Positions 53,757-63,253 of a stretch of 64,000 nucleotides of DNA are shown here, one piece after another (position 1 is the stretch's first letter; each line of letters begins with the position of its first letter). A program made the translations under genes and the position numbers. The notes under the pieces were generated by a model, which worked only from the letters and a program-made list of their open reading frames with translations, was not told the DNA's origin and ran no database searches. Source of the DNA: Eubacteriaceae bacterium UBA6119. Lineage in GTDB: Bacteria > Bacillota > Clostridia > Eubacteriales > UBA1433. The stretch is from the NCBI GenBank assembly GCA_002423395.1, contig DIVZ01000005.1, positions 506,428 to 570,427 on the forward strand, in the 5' to 3' direction.

Positions 53757-54300
53757 TTAATTTGAGAGATACTTTGAGAAAACATCCACATACCTTGAGC
53801 CGAAAGTAACAGATGTTATTGTTGAATATGGAATTTTATAAGATTCTTCCTTCCAAATCCCATCGGCATCAAAGTGTTTAAAATAAACAAAATTTGAATG
53901 AACACTTTCAATGCTGCCAATAAAAAAACTGCCCTTCATCTTCAACAAGAGATTCATCTTCTATTATAATATTTTTGCCGAGGTTCTTTAAACTTGTAAA
54001 GATTGCTTTCCAATTAGTTATATTAATTTCAGGAACATATAAATTATTAATGTTTCCTTCCAGAATATTAATTTCAAGACATTTATCGTTTTTTATTTCT
54101 ACTTTAGCGATATCTCTAATTCGTCTGATTGAATATCCATTTAATATAAAGTCATCTTCTTTCGCGCCAAGAAAAAACTTATTATTTACTTTCAAAGGAA
54201 AATAGTAACTGTAATAATAATCATATTTTAGAAATACACCGCATATTTTATTCGGATTAATACTTTCGCTTAATAATTTTATCATTTCTTTCTTTGTCAT
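53757..54300 (-). pseudogene. Two-part hypothetical gene frameshifted at a seven-base homopolymer
   Basis: A 130-residue frame from 54300 (DDFILNGYSIRRIRDIAKVEI) ends in EDEGQFFYWQH, while the next frame carries GSFFIGSIESVHSNFVYFKHF to 53757. The overlap is a run of seven T on the coding strand (53928-53922): a one-base change would join both into one protein of about 180 residues with two similar beta-rich halves. It may be phase variation, a sequence error or decay. The family was not recognised. Confidence 0.65.
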
Positions 54301-54433
54301 TATTAAATACTCCTATGCTTTAAAAGTTACGATATATCAATAATCTCTAATTAATCTTATATCTTGAATTAAATGAATTTGTCTAACTTCTCTTTTGTGA
54401 GACGCTCTGTCGGATTTATATCTTACGGGTTTT

Positions 54434-54913
54434 TTAATAAATTATTTCAACGCCTAAATCTTTTAATATTTGCTTCTTTTTTACAAATCTTTCTTTATTC
54501 AATACTCCAATATATTCGCACGGGAAAATTGTTTTAAACCCTGCTTTTACGGCGTCTGCCGCGCTTGATGCGACACAGCAGTTTCCGTCTACTCCTATTA
54601 TTTCTGCTTGAATTATTTTATTATTATTTAATATTTGCATAATTGAAGGATTGGAAATCAGACTTGATTTTTCTTTTTTAAAAATAAAATCAGAGACTAC
54701 TAAGAGACCATCTGAAAAATCAGATATATGTTCGCTGTTTTTTAATATCTTTTTATTTTTAATATAAATTATCAAATCATTGTTTTTCTGTGCTAATTTA
54801 ATTCTTTCATTTATTTTTGCTATAAGTTCTACTGAGTCGTATTTGTAGCGGCTGTTTATTCCTACATAATCTTTCTGCATATCAATTACAAACAACACTT
54901 TATCTGAGTACAT
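54434..54913 (-). CDS. Isochorismatase-like cysteine hydrolase
   Basis: 159 residues. Catalytic triad of the family: Asp in VIDMQKDY, Lys in KKEKSSL and Cys in GVDGNCCVASSA, with the preceding aspartate of the cis-peptide. Hydrolyses amides or enol ethers; nicotinamidase and other roles share this fold. CGGAGGTAG precedes ATG, and the start overlaps the stop of the upstream gene by one base. Confidence 0.85.
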   Translation of the reverse strand: MYSDKVLFVIDMQKDYVGINSRYKYDSVELIAKINERIKLAQKNNDLIIYIKNKKILKNSEHISDFSDGLLVVSDFIFKKEKSSLISNPSIMQILNNNKIIQAEIIGVDGNCCVASSAADAVKAGFKTIFPCEYIGVLNKERFVKKKQILKDLGVEIIY

Positions 54914-55293
54914 TATTCTACCTCCGAAAATTTAGCTTTTTCAATCTTTTCCCATATAATCAAAATAATCATTGCCGCTAAATAGCATAGTATATCTTTT
55001 ATATCAAAAGAAGAGCCGATTATTATCGATAGTATTTTATTGTTTTGCAGATTAAGCAGATATACAATTTTAAAATACTGTAAGATTTCGACAATTACGC
55101 CGAATAAAAAAAGATAATAGGGAAGGAATTTGACTTTTCGAAAAAAGATTCTTATAAAACAGTACAATAAAATAATAACAAGAACGTCGCCTATGTAAGG
55201 TCTTATGAATTTATCGTGCACGAAAAGCGCGATTAATATTTCTGTCGCAAGTAAAATTAAAAAAGAGAATATATATTGTATATTAATTTTCAT
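54913..55293 (-). CDS. DUF2809-like small membrane protein
   Basis: 126 residues with about four membrane segments; the DVLVIILLYCFIR and SFDIKDILCYLAA segments fit DUF2809. Function unknown. Coupled by TAATG overlap to the isochorismatase-like gene, so both are one operon. Confidence 0.7.
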   Translation of the reverse strand: MKINIQYIFSFLILLATEILIALFVHDKFIRPYIGDVLVIILLYCFIRIFFRKVKFLPYYLFLFGVIVEILQYFKIVYLLNLQNNKILSIIIGSSFDIKDILCYLAAMIILIIWEKIEKAKFSEVE

Positions 55294-55323
55294 AATAAAT
55301 ATGCCTTTATATCATAGCATGAT

Positions 55324-55641
55324 TTATTTTTTCTTCTTAGGTTTCGGAATTGAGATATGCGGCTCAAGTAAGTGTATTACTTCTCTGCTTAATTGCGAGT
55401 CGTCTATATCCAATATATAATGTTCTTTTGCGCCTTGATACGGGAAGCCTTTTTCGGCGTCTTTCATAATACCTGCGATAATGTCAAGCATTTTTACATA
55501 AACCGTATTATCGCATACAAGCAATATGGGTTTTTCATTTACATAAACCACGTATTCGCCGAACATTTTTCTGTATCTGATATTACCTGTGCCGCTTATC
55601 TGCTCGCATACGTATTCTATATAGTCAGGGGTGGTTGACAT
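55324..55641 (-). CDS. TfoX N-terminal domain protein
   Basis: 105 residues: YVCEQISGTGNIRYRKMFGEYVVYVNEKPI is the TfoX-N signature. It lacks the C-terminal TfoX domain and so is not a classical competence regulator; stand-alone versions are common in Clostridia and of unknown function. AAAGGAAA precedes ATG. Confidence 0.82.
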   Translation of the reverse strand: MSTTPDYIEYVCEQISGTGNIRYRKMFGEYVVYVNEKPILLVCDNTVYVKMLDIIAGIMKDAEKGFPYQGAKEHYILDIDDSQLSREVIHLLEPHISIPKPKKKK

Positions 55642-55746
55642 ATTGTATTTCCTTTCAACATTTAAAGACTAATATTATGGTAATAATAAATAATCAATTT
55701 GAAATTATAAGTATGGTTATGTAAATTTAAATATTAAGCTATATGA

Positions 55747-56376
55747 TTAATTCTCAAATAAATTACTCATTCTAGTTCTATCATAATCTAGCAACATATG
55801 ATTGAGCTTTTTATAAAACGGTTTAAGAATATCTTTATCAGCTGCAATTAAATCTATCCCTCTGTCATCGTACATATGGAACAGCACATTTATTCTCAAA
55901 TTAAAAATATAGACAGAATTGCAGTAGTTTTTGCCTTTGCCGAAATCACTTTGAGCTATTCGCTTAAAAATAGACGTTGAAGGGAAATTTCTGCCTTTTA
56001 AAAAGTATATATAACGGTAAAAATATGTATCACATTTATTACTTGCTTTATTTAATTTTTTATCGTTTAATTTGATTCTTACTCGTTGCATTATGGCATT
56101 TAAGAGTTTTTGCTTAAGTTCTTTGTCAGGTGTTGTATCAATTACAAGCAATATGTCATCGTCGGCAGCAAAAACATCATTAAAAATATTACACGCGCGT
56201 CTAACTGATTCGTTAATATATTCATCTTCATCTTCTATAATTTCCATACCAAGCTCGAATCTTAATCCGATACGGAGATTATAAAAAATAGGATAAGTAA
56301 ATTCATCTATACCGTATAATTGAAATTCCTTATTTAATAAATCTATAAGCTTCTTTCTCAAATTTACCACCTGCAT
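55747..56376 (-). CDS. DUF3885-like protein
   Basis: 209 residues. FYNLRIGLRFELG near the start, the acidic DDDILLVID and the C-terminal MYDDRGIDLIAADKDILKPFY...LLDYDR match DUF3885, a Firmicute family of unknown role sometimes found with toxin-immunity genes. No ribosome site before the ATG; a TTG at 56361 after GGTGG is an alternative. Confidence 0.7.
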   Translation of the reverse strand: MQVVNLRKKLIDLLNKEFQLYGIDEFTYPIFYNLRIGLRFELGMEIIEDEDEYINESVRRACNIFNDVFAADDDILLVIDTTPDKELKQKLLNAIMQRVRIKLNDKKLNKASNKCDTYFYRYIYFLKGRNFPSTSIFKRIAQSDFGKGKNYCNSVYIFNLRINVLFHMYDDRGIDLIAADKDILKPFYKKLNHMLLDYDRTRMSNLFEN

Positions 56377-56424
56377 TTAGATACAGTATAACGGATATTA
56401 CAAAAATGTCTATAATTATTCAAA

Positions 56425-57633
56425 TTAAGCCGTTTCTTTGTAATTTTTACTAATTCGTAAATATATACAGAAGCATAAAAGCAACAAACACACACCGCTT
56501 GCTGCCATTAATTTGGAAATAGAGCTTAAATTTAACAGTAAACCAAATACACCGTAAGCAAGGGGAATAGAAAAATTTGCAACCATAGTCGATATGCCGA
56601 ACACTCTTCCTCTCATATGCTCAGGGGTATAATATTGCAATAATGACTGCCAGAAGACAGACGCGAATGCTATACAGGAGCCTATAGCCGCAAGTAGTGA
56701 CATGTAAATATATATGGTATTTATTTTTAAGTACTGAGAGATGCTGATTGCAATAAAACAAAAGCCAACTGCCATGATAAATATAATCAGGGTTAGTATG
56801 TTTGCGGAGGATTTCTTTTTAATACTCATAAATATTGATCCTGCAAACAATCCGACTCCCAGCATCATTTGCAGGTAACCAAGATTATTCACTCCGTTTC
56901 CGTAAAGAGCTTTTGCCAAAAATGGCAGAGAAACCGTTAAATTACCTATAAAAAGATGCGCTAAGGCAATAATTATTAATACTGAAGTTATTTGTTTCTG
57001 GGTTTTAATAAAGCTTATGCCTTGCATGATTTCTTTGAAGATACCTGTGTTTTTTTCGGTTTTTTTACAGATTTTATTTACTTTTATAAAACATGCGAGA
57101 AACGCGGAAATAAAATAGGATATGCTGTTCGCCAAAAACACCCATGCTAACCCCAGTATACTGACAGCAATTGCCCCGAGAAGAGGGCCTGCCACGGTGC
57201 ATGCGCCGCCGACCATTTGGCTCATACCGTTTGCTTTAACTAAATTATCTTTTTCTACTATTTGGGGAATAATTGCCTGAATGGCAGGGTCAAAAAAAGC
57301 AGCAGCTAAAGACAAACAAAAGCCTATTAAAAAAACATGCCATATTTCAAGCATATTTAATATTGATAAAAAAGATATCGCAAGTACCAGCAAACCTCTA
57401 ATTATATCAGTGATAATAATAATGTTTTTGCGGTTGTATCTGTCGGTAAGCGCTCCCGCAAAAAAGCCGATGAGTATACCCGGAAGAACTGATGCCAATA
57501 AAAAAAATCCCATTATAGAAGGGGAATTTGTCTTTTGTAAAATCCACCACGCAAGCGCTATAGCGTAAAATTTATCTCCTAATTGGGATACTATTTTTCC
57601 AATCCAAAGCAAAGTAAAATTTTTATTAATCAT
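56425..57633 (-). CDS. MFS efflux transporter (macrolide-efflux type)
   Basis: 402 residues, 12 membrane segments. GALTDRYNRK in loop 2-3 and FDPAIQAIIPQIV fit the MefA-like drug:H+ antiporter branch. A MerR regulator lies just upstream, with a MerR-type promoter between, so expression is probably drug-inducible. Substrate unknown. AAAGGTT precedes the ATG. Confidence 0.85.
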   Translation of the reverse strand: MINKNFTLLWIGKIVSQLGDKFYAIALAWWILQKTNSPSIMGFFLLASVLPGILIGFFAGALTDRYNRKNIIIITDIIRGLLVLAISFLSILNMLEIWHVFLIGFCLSLAAAFFDPAIQAIIPQIVEKDNLVKANGMSQMVGGACTVAGPLLGAIAVSILGLAWVFLANSISYFISAFLACFIKVNKICKKTEKNTGIFKEIMQGISFIKTQKQITSVLIIIALAHLFIGNLTVSLPFLAKALYGNGVNNLGYLQMMLGVGLFAGSIFMSIKKKSSANILTLIIFIMAVGFCFIAISISQYLKINTIYIYMSLLAAIGSCIAFASVFWQSLLQYYTPEHMRGRVFGISTMVANFSIPLAYGVFGLLLNLSSISKLMAASGVCLLLLCFCIYLRISKNYKETA

Positions 57634-57663
57634 GTTTTTTTAACCTTTCTATCTTTATTAGTC

Positions 57664-57694
57664 ATCATAAACTATAAAGTTATAGTCAGGTCAA
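57664..57694 (-). promoter_or_regulatory. MerR-type promoter of the efflux gene
   Basis: Minus strand TTGACC (57694-57689), 19-nt spacer, TATGAT (57669-57664). The spacer contains the perfect palindrome ACTATAA-CT-TTATAGT (57671-57686). A 19-bp spacer with a dyad inside is the hallmark of MerR-activated promoters. Confidence 0.8.
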
Positions 57695-57703
57695 GTATAA
57701 TTA

Positions 57704-58240
57704 TTATATTTTTTCCGCTTGAGATCTGCTGAGCTTGCGTATTTGTTTTATATCTTCATCAGATATTCCTAGAAACTCTAAAAAGAACTGATGAGAATCG
57801 GGTGAGTTTTTTTCAAACTGAATATGAAAACAGTTCATAGCCTCTTCATCAAGACCTGTTGATTTAAGTATTGAAATAAATGTTTGCTTATCCATGGGCA
57901 TTTTTTTATCAGTTAAGCATTTTGTCTTTAGCATTTCTATTATTAATTTCTGTTGAAGCCTTAAATATCTTATCTCTTTGTTCAGTTCATTTAAGCGTTT
58001 TTCTAAAATGCTGCTTTCGTTTATGCCGTCTGTATTAAGAATATCTGTTATTTCATTTAACGGCACTCCCGCTTCGCGTAAAGAGCATATTTGACTGAGA
58101 CGTTTTTTATCCTCATCGGAATATTGCCTGTAATTAGCTTCAGTACGCACGGAAGCGGTTAACAAGCCAATGCTTTCGTAATATAGCAAAGCGCTTCTTG
58201 AAAGATTAAATTCACGGCATAATTTTCCTATGGAATACAT
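57704..58240 (-). CDS. MerR-family transcriptional regulator
   Basis: 178 residues: N-terminal winged HTH (YSIGKLCREFNLSRSALLYYESIGLL), the dimer coiled coil (about 75-115), and a C-terminal effector region ending in DSHQFFLEFLGISDEDIKQIRKLS. No metal-type cysteine pair, so an organic ligand is likely. It lies directly before the efflux gene and its 19-bp-spacer promoter and should activate it. Confidence 0.88.
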   Translation of the reverse strand: MYSIGKLCREFNLSRSALLYYESIGLLTASVRTEANYRQYSDEDKKRLSQICSLREAGVPLNEITDILNTDGINESSILEKRLNELNKEIRYLRLQQKLIIEMLKTKCLTDKKMPMDKQTFISILKSTGLDEEAMNCFHIQFEKNSPDSHQFFLEFLGISDEDIKQIRKLSRSQAEKI

Positions 58241-58303
58241 GTATGCACCTCAAAAATTTTTTTGCATGGTTAAACAATAAACATTGTTATTTTTTATCCA
58301 ATG

Positions 58304-59173
58304 CTATATTTCTATTTCCTTTGAAGTCAAACTCATCGCTGTGCCTCCAACTTTGACTTGGATAATATCACTTTCATTGACAGTTAAAGAAACCCTTATT
58401 TCAGACGGTCTTTTCATAGAATAACCTTGTTCAAAAAGAATGTCTGAAGCGTGGTTCTCCTTAATTATTCCATAGCGGTAAAGGTAACAGGCAAGCGCGC
58501 CGCTTGACGTTCCGGTCGCGGATTCTTCAGGTATGCCATATAAGGGTGCAAAGTTTCTGCAATAAGCGTTTGCGGAATGTAAGGACTCCAAAGAAAAAAC
58601 ATGATATCCGACAGCATCGTACTTTTGGCTGATATTTTTTATTTTCTGCATATCCGGTTTAATAGAGTCAAGAATTTTTATGCTTTTTACAGGGACAATT
58701 ATATCTTTAATCCCTGTTGATACAACTTGAGGAAACAAATTGTCTGAAAGTTGATAAGAGGGGATGTTTAATGAATCTGCTATTTCATTTTTATCTGCAA
58801 TTTCATAAAATATAGGCGGAGATTGATTCATCATAATAAAATTATCATCGTAAATCTCAACGCCGAGAATTCCCGCCTTAGTTTCTTGTGTATATTTACC
58901 TTGTTTTAATAATTTCAAACTCGCCATAGCATAAAACGCCGCAATAGTTGCATGACCGCATAAATCCACTTCTTCATTAGGCGTAAAGAATCTTATTTTA
59001 AAATCCGCAGCGTTTGATTTCATAACAAAAGCGGTTTCACTGAATCCTAAAACAGCAGCGATTTTTTTCATTTTATCCGCAGACAAAGAATCCGCATTAA
59101 AAACAACGCCTGCCGGGTTTCCGCCTGCTTTTGTTTTAGCAAAAGAATTCAAAGTATATACGTTTATTTTCAT
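58304..59173 (-). CDS. PhzF-family isomerase/epimerase-like protein
   Basis: 289 residues from the ATG at 59173 (AAGGAG 8 nt upstream); a TTG frame to 59191 overlaps that site. Two similar halves: GGNPAGVVF and GFSETAFV (catalytic Glu), then LCGHATIAAFYA and the second half GTSSGALACYLY. PhzF-like enzymes isomerise or hydrate small acids; the native substrate is rarely known. Single gene. Confidence 0.88.
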   Translation of the reverse strand: MKINVYTLNSFAKTKAGGNPAGVVFNADSLSADKMKKIAAVLGFSETAFVMKSNAADFKIRFFTPNEEVDLCGHATIAAFYAMASLKLLKQGKYTQETKAGILGVEIYDDNFIMMNQSPPIFYEIADKNEIADSLNIPSYQLSDNLFPQVVSTGIKDIIVPVKSIKILDSIKPDMQKIKNISQKYDAVGYHVFSLESLHSANAYCRNFAPLYGIPEESATGTSSGALACYLYRYGIIKENHASDILFEQGYSMKRPSEIRVSLTVNESDIIQVKVGGTAMSLTSKEIEI

Positions 59174-59245
59174 TTTTATTCTCCTTCTCAAGGGGGAACT
59201 AATTATTAAAGATAAATATGCTGTTATATGTGTAATATTAAAAAA

Positions 59246-59860
59246 TTACGAAAAACTAGTAAACAATCTGTAAATTTTATAACCGACGTAAAAAAACACC
59301 TCTCGTGCAAGAAACATAGTTTTACTTTTTGCTGTTATGTATCTTGTCGTCGGAGTGGGGGATGAGTATGCATTAAGTCCGTAATCTTTAGCCATGAGCA
59401 TTGCGCGCCTCATATGCAGCGGATCGCTTACAATTATCACACTGGAGAAATTGTTTTCTTTTACAATCTGAGCGGCAAAAGATATATTTTCTTGAGTTAT
59501 TGTAGAATACTCCTCAATTAAGATATCTTCACCGGGTACAGAATTTTCAATCGCATATTTTTTAGCTACGCTTGAATCTGAAATTTTCTCGTTTTGACCC
59601 TTGCCACCGGTAAAAATCAATTTACCAACATATCCGTTCTTATATAACCAGATACCATGATTAATTCTTTCTTTAAACACCGGAGAAGGCTCATTTCCCG
59701 ATATGCCCGCTCCCAATATTATGGCGGCATCAGCTTTTGTTGCCTCATCAACATTGCCATATGAATATATATCGTATGCTACATATGTAACATAACTTAA
59801 AATTGCTATTAATACGATAATGGTTATCTTTTTAAAATTATTCATATTATTCAATACCAA
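59246..59860 (-). CDS. YdcF-family (DUF218) membrane-anchored protein
   Basis: 204 residues. One N-terminal membrane helix, then the DUF218 fold with ADAAIILGAGI, FTGGKGQNE, EEYSTITQENI and VSDPLHMRRAM. Relatives include SanA and YdcF, linked to envelope integrity and SAM binding. The start is uncertain (TTG 59860 or ATG 59845, neither with a clear ribosome site). Six bases after a radical SAM gene. Confidence 0.82.
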   Translation of the reverse strand: MVLNNMNNFKKITIIVLIAILSYVTYVAYDIYSYGNVDEATKADAAIILGAGISGNEPSPVFKERINHGIWLYKNGYVGKLIFTGGKGQNEKISDSSVAKKYAIENSVPGEDILIEEYSTITQENISFAAQIVKENNFSSVIIVSDPLHMRRAMLMAKDYGLNAYSSPTPTTRYITAKSKTMFLAREVFFYVGYKIYRLFTSFS

Positions 59861-59866
59861 GATAAA

Positions 59867-60991
59867 CTAATAGTTCATCATTTCTGGCTTATACTCATTA
59901 GGCAATTCTTCCTCAATTAAAAACTTAAAATTATCGTCACGCAGTATCGGCAAAAACACTTCGTACGGAACAGCAGAAAACTCACAGGCGTAATTGCTTG
60001 AGCCGAACCATTTGTTTTCTTTCGCGCTTAAATTTAAATCCCTCGCGAATTTTGTATAATTTGAACAGTCATGAACAGCAAAATCCCAGTTTTCTTCGTC
60101 TGCTGTTTTCATAAATTTAAGGGTTAATTCTCTGCTCCAAACAGGGGATATATAGCCATGTCTTGTGATGTACATAGGCTCACCGTAATAATTGCTTATA
60201 TTATTCTCGTTTAAATGCAGTTCCGCGCAATTTATAAAATCAAGTTTTGTATCTAGTATAGCTTGTTTTTTTGCAAAAAACACTTCGTAAAACTCGGGAG
60301 TCATAGGGGTTTCTATGCCTACGCTTTTAATATATTTTTTCGCTGTCGCGATATTTTTAATGACTTTATCCGAGCAATTGGAAGCTCCTAAGTTAAAGCG
60401 TATCTCGTCAAGACCTGCACGACCTAACGCTTTTAAGTTCTGCTCAGTTGCTAAAGTGCCGTTTGTATATAAATGCTGATGTATGTTGGCATTATGGAAT
60501 TTTTCTATAACATGATAGTATTTCTCGATTTCCATAAACGGCTCTAAATAAACATAGGAAATGCCTGTAGGTTTTTGCTGTATGGAAAGAAGCAAGTCGA
60601 TATCTTTATCATAAAATTTTGTGCCGCCTATTTCCCACATGCCTTCGCCGACGGGGGAGATGTTATCAAGTTCTCCGTAATTATAGCAAAACTTGCACTC
60701 TAAGTTGCATTTGTTGGTTTTTCTTACAGCGCTTAAGCCTGTGCCGGTAAGGCAGGAGCGGCATCCTGCGGGGAATTTGTTTTCATTGCCGACATAAAAA
60801 GTTCTGTTATCTAATGTTTTCAAGCCTTTAATTTTGGACATTAACATATTGTTTCTGTTATCAACCGCCGCCTCGATTTGCGCAAAGACAGAGTAAACAA
60901 TTTCTTCTTGCATAGGGCTGATTTGCTCGTCTTCGGGCAATACCGAAAAAAACTCAAACCATTTAAGCGCGTCTTTTTTTGATATTTTCAT
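59867..60991 (-). CDS. Radical SAM protein of unknown substrate
   Basis: 374 residues. The cluster motif is CNLECKFC within RKTNKCNLECKFCYNYGE, preceded by another Cys pair (CRSCLTGTG) that may hold an auxiliary site. The barrel segment YVYLEPFMEI and GLDEIRFNLGASN follow. Resembles the uncharacterised radical SAM proteins that read like peptide or nucleotide modifying enzymes; no precursor is nearby. AGAGGT precedes ATG. Confidence 0.75.
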   Translation of the reverse strand: MKISKKDALKWFEFFSVLPEDEQISPMQEEIVYSVFAQIEAAVDNRNNMLMSKIKGLKTLDNRTFYVGNENKFPAGCRSCLTGTGLSAVRKTNKCNLECKFCYNYGELDNISPVGEGMWEIGGTKFYDKDIDLLLSIQQKPTGISYVYLEPFMEIEKYYHVIEKFHNANIHQHLYTNGTLATEQNLKALGRAGLDEIRFNLGASNCSDKVIKNIATAKKYIKSVGIETPMTPEFYEVFFAKKQAILDTKLDFINCAELHLNENNISNYYGEPMYITRHGYISPVWSRELTLKFMKTADEENWDFAVHDCSNYTKFARDLNLSAKENKWFGSSNYACEFSAVPYEVFLPILRDDNFKFLIEEELPNEYKPEMMNY

Positions 60992-61030
60992 GTGTGTTTA
61001 CCTCTAATTATTTATTCTATAGACACAATA

Positions 61031-62122
61031 TTAATTGACATCTTCATTCATATCATTATCTTCAAAATATTCATTGATGGTTATTCCATTTTTATAATAT
61101 AAGGTTCCATCTCTATTAAATATAATTTTGAGAGCATCATTTCTAACTAAAAGTCTAATTGTTAATAACAATAAACAGGCTGCTTTTTCGGCATGTTTAT
61201 AATATTTAATTTCTTTATAATTCATAATTTTTCTATCATAATAGTTAGGAAAAATAATATCACCATGAACGAAATTGGAACGCATTTTATAGAACATTTC
61301 AATATCATTATCATTTATAAACTCAAAGACAAGTGGAATATTTGATTTTAATTGAGCTTTAACATGGTGCTCGTCTTTTGTAAAAACACTTTCTAAACCA
61401 ATCAATGAGTATAGCAAACATTCAAAAGGAGACCTATTTAACACATAACTTAATGCAGTAAGAACTCTTGGTTCAGAAAAATCTTTATCTTTATTTGACC
61501 AATAAGTATTTTCAATCCATTCCCATACTTTTTGAAATGCAATGAATTCTTCTGTATACAACAAAATTTCATCTTTTATTAAACACTCGTTATCAAAAGA
61601 GAGATAGTTTCGCGTTACTTCAAATGTTTTTCCACATTCCTCGAAATATATTGTAAATATAGTATTGCGATATTGATTTGCAAAAGCTATAACACCTGTT
61701 AAATATATTCTATCTAAATATTTTTTTAGTGTATTATTAAGGAAATCTAAAAAATCATTATAATAGTATATGTCGCGGCAATAATTGTCTTCAATATTTT
61801 GATATTTAGAAGCAATCTTCCAACGATCGTTTTTTGTTGATTGTTGCAATTCTTTTACAATATTTGGATATTTCTTCATTGTTCTTTCATCTATATACCC
61901 ATATTCAAGAAATTCCCCTTTATACTTCAAACAATAACGAACATATACATGATAGGGATTTGAATGACTTTTAACTTTATTGATAAACCTTTTTGCTTGT
62001 ACTTTATGTTTTCCACCAAGGCAAATAAAATTAATACGAAAATTCTCAAATGCTTTACTAATTTTAATAGCATCCTTATAAGTTTCGCAATATATTATAT
62101 TTTCAATAATTACTTCCGCCAT
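61031..62122 (-). CDS. HEPN-like (ApeA-type) putative ribonuclease, second gene of a two-gene operon
   Basis: 363 residues, AT-rich. Residues 1-190 are an unrecognised alpha/beta region; residues 210-330 are helical with LIGLESVF...RSNFVHG. Arg281-x4-His286 is the RX4-6H active-site signature of HEPN RNases, in the arrangement of Apea-like HEPN domains. It starts 6 nt after the GIY-YIG gene, using an AAGG that overlaps that gene's stop, so translation is coupled. Known HEPN proteins of this kind cut RNA in antiphage or toxin systems; activity here is inferred. Confidence 0.68.
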   Translation of the reverse strand: MAEVIIENIIYCETYKDAIKISKAFENFRINFICLGGKHKVQAKRFINKVKSHSNPYHVYVRYCLKYKGEFLEYGYIDERTMKKYPNIVKELQQSTKNDRWKIASKYQNIEDNYCRDIYYYNDFLDFLNNTLKKYLDRIYLTGVIAFANQYRNTIFTIYFEECGKTFEVTRNYLSFDNECLIKDEILLYTEEFIAFQKVWEWIENTYWSNKDKDFSEPRVLTALSYVLNRSPFECLLYSLIGLESVFTKDEHHVKAQLKSNIPLVFEFINDNDIEMFYKMRSNFVHGDIIFPNYYDRKIMNYKEIKYYKHAEKAACLLLLTIRLLVRNDALKIIFNRDGTLYYKNGITINEYFEDNDMNEDVN

Positions 62123-62128
62123 ACTTAA

Positions 62129-62989
62129 TTACCTTGTGTTGTTCATTCCGTATTTAACAGTTTGAAAAACTCTTTTCCAGTATTCTTCTCTATGTCTAAT
62201 ATCTTCTCTCTTAGTTCTCATATCGAAGATTTCAAGGATGGAGTATGTGAAATTATCAATGATATGGTCTGCCCCAGCATTTTTCAGTTCTTCAAAGGTT
62301 TTGTTCCCGCCAGTCAGGTTTGTCACATCTGCGTAAGTTGACCATCTTTGCCATATTCCTCCGCCGTCACCAGATGCAGAGCCAATGTAAAGCTGGCCGT
62401 TGGACTTGTCAGTAATGCAATAGACTCCCTTGACGCTTGAAAGTGCAGTTTTCCATTCTGGGGCTTCCATATTAATAATGATCTGTAAGTCTTTGTGAGT
62501 TAGTAAAACATTTTTATAACCAGTAAAAGCACCAAGTTTTGTAGATGGTGCCAATTCGTATACCTCTGGGTTAAAATCACGTTGCACAGAGGAATAATGC
62601 TTATTATAAACATCTCTTCCGATGGGGTGTTCAAGCCTTATTATCAATCGTTTCCTATAATCGGCAAACTCATCCATCAAGGTCAATTTATATCCTGTTT
62701 GATAAAAAACCTCTGGCATAATCATTTCTACTTTATACATACCACCAAAAATATAATAATTGGAACCATATGGATAATATTGAGCAAAAGCAAGCACATA
62801 ATCCGCACGATTCAAATTATTGTTTGCTTGCTTTGTCTTATAAGCATTCATGCCAATCCAGTTAGGGTCTTCTTCGCCCTTAATTAAATAGTCCCACGCA
62901 GGATAGTTCGTATCCCCAGCATTCATATTAAATTTAACTTTTGTTTTTTTGGGGTGTTCAACCTGGAAGAACTCATCAAAACTTAACAT
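62129..62989 (-). CDS. GIY-YIG nuclease-domain protein, first gene of a two-gene operon
   Basis: 286 residues. The C-terminal domain (about 178-286) has KGVYCITD (the GIY motif, Tyr190), LYIGSA (YIG, 201-203), the arginine in GIWQRWSTYA (Arg215) and a downstream Glu in RHREEYWKR (about 268-269), so all catalytic positions are kept. Residues 1-170 form an unrecognised N-terminal domain, perhaps for target recognition. GAGGTGAG precedes ATG. Coupled with a HEPN-like gene; the pair is isolated from its neighbours and looks like a defence operon. Confidence 0.78.
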   Translation of the reverse strand: MLSFDEFFQVEHPKKTKVKFNMNAGDTNYPAWDYLIKGEEDPNWIGMNAYKTKQANNNLNRADYVLAFAQYYPYGSNYYIFGGMYKVEMIMPEVFYQTGYKLTLMDEFADYRKRLIIRLEHPIGRDVYNKHYSSVQRDFNPEVYELAPSTKLGAFTGYKNVLLTHKDLQIIINMEAPEWKTALSSVKGVYCITDKSNGQLYIGSASGDGGGIWQRWSTYADVTNLTGGNKTFEELKNAGADHIIDNFTYSILEIFDMRTKREDIRHREEYWKRVFQTVKYGMNNTR

Positions 62990-63253
62990 ATGAATCTCAC
63001 CTCATCTTACAGCAATAGTATATTCTTTGTTTTCTACACCTTTTAGTCTTTTACTAAAGTTATCGGGTTGCAATATCAATTTGGTATCCCATTGTCAGCG
63101 GGGCATATTTCAGAACATAATAATATGATACACGCCAGATATTCTAATGTCTACTGGTTTGTATCATAAATGTGCATTTTGAACATATAAAACAAAAAAA
63201 CTGACTCGATTTACAAATAATCCGTTTTACTGTAGTTAATAATTACAGACGGA

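Noticed and set aside
63002..63094. Thirty-codon open minus-strand frame upstream of the GIY-YIG gene that reads protein-like
   Set aside because: Too short, no start or ribosome site, and bounded by a TGA; chance cannot be excluded.
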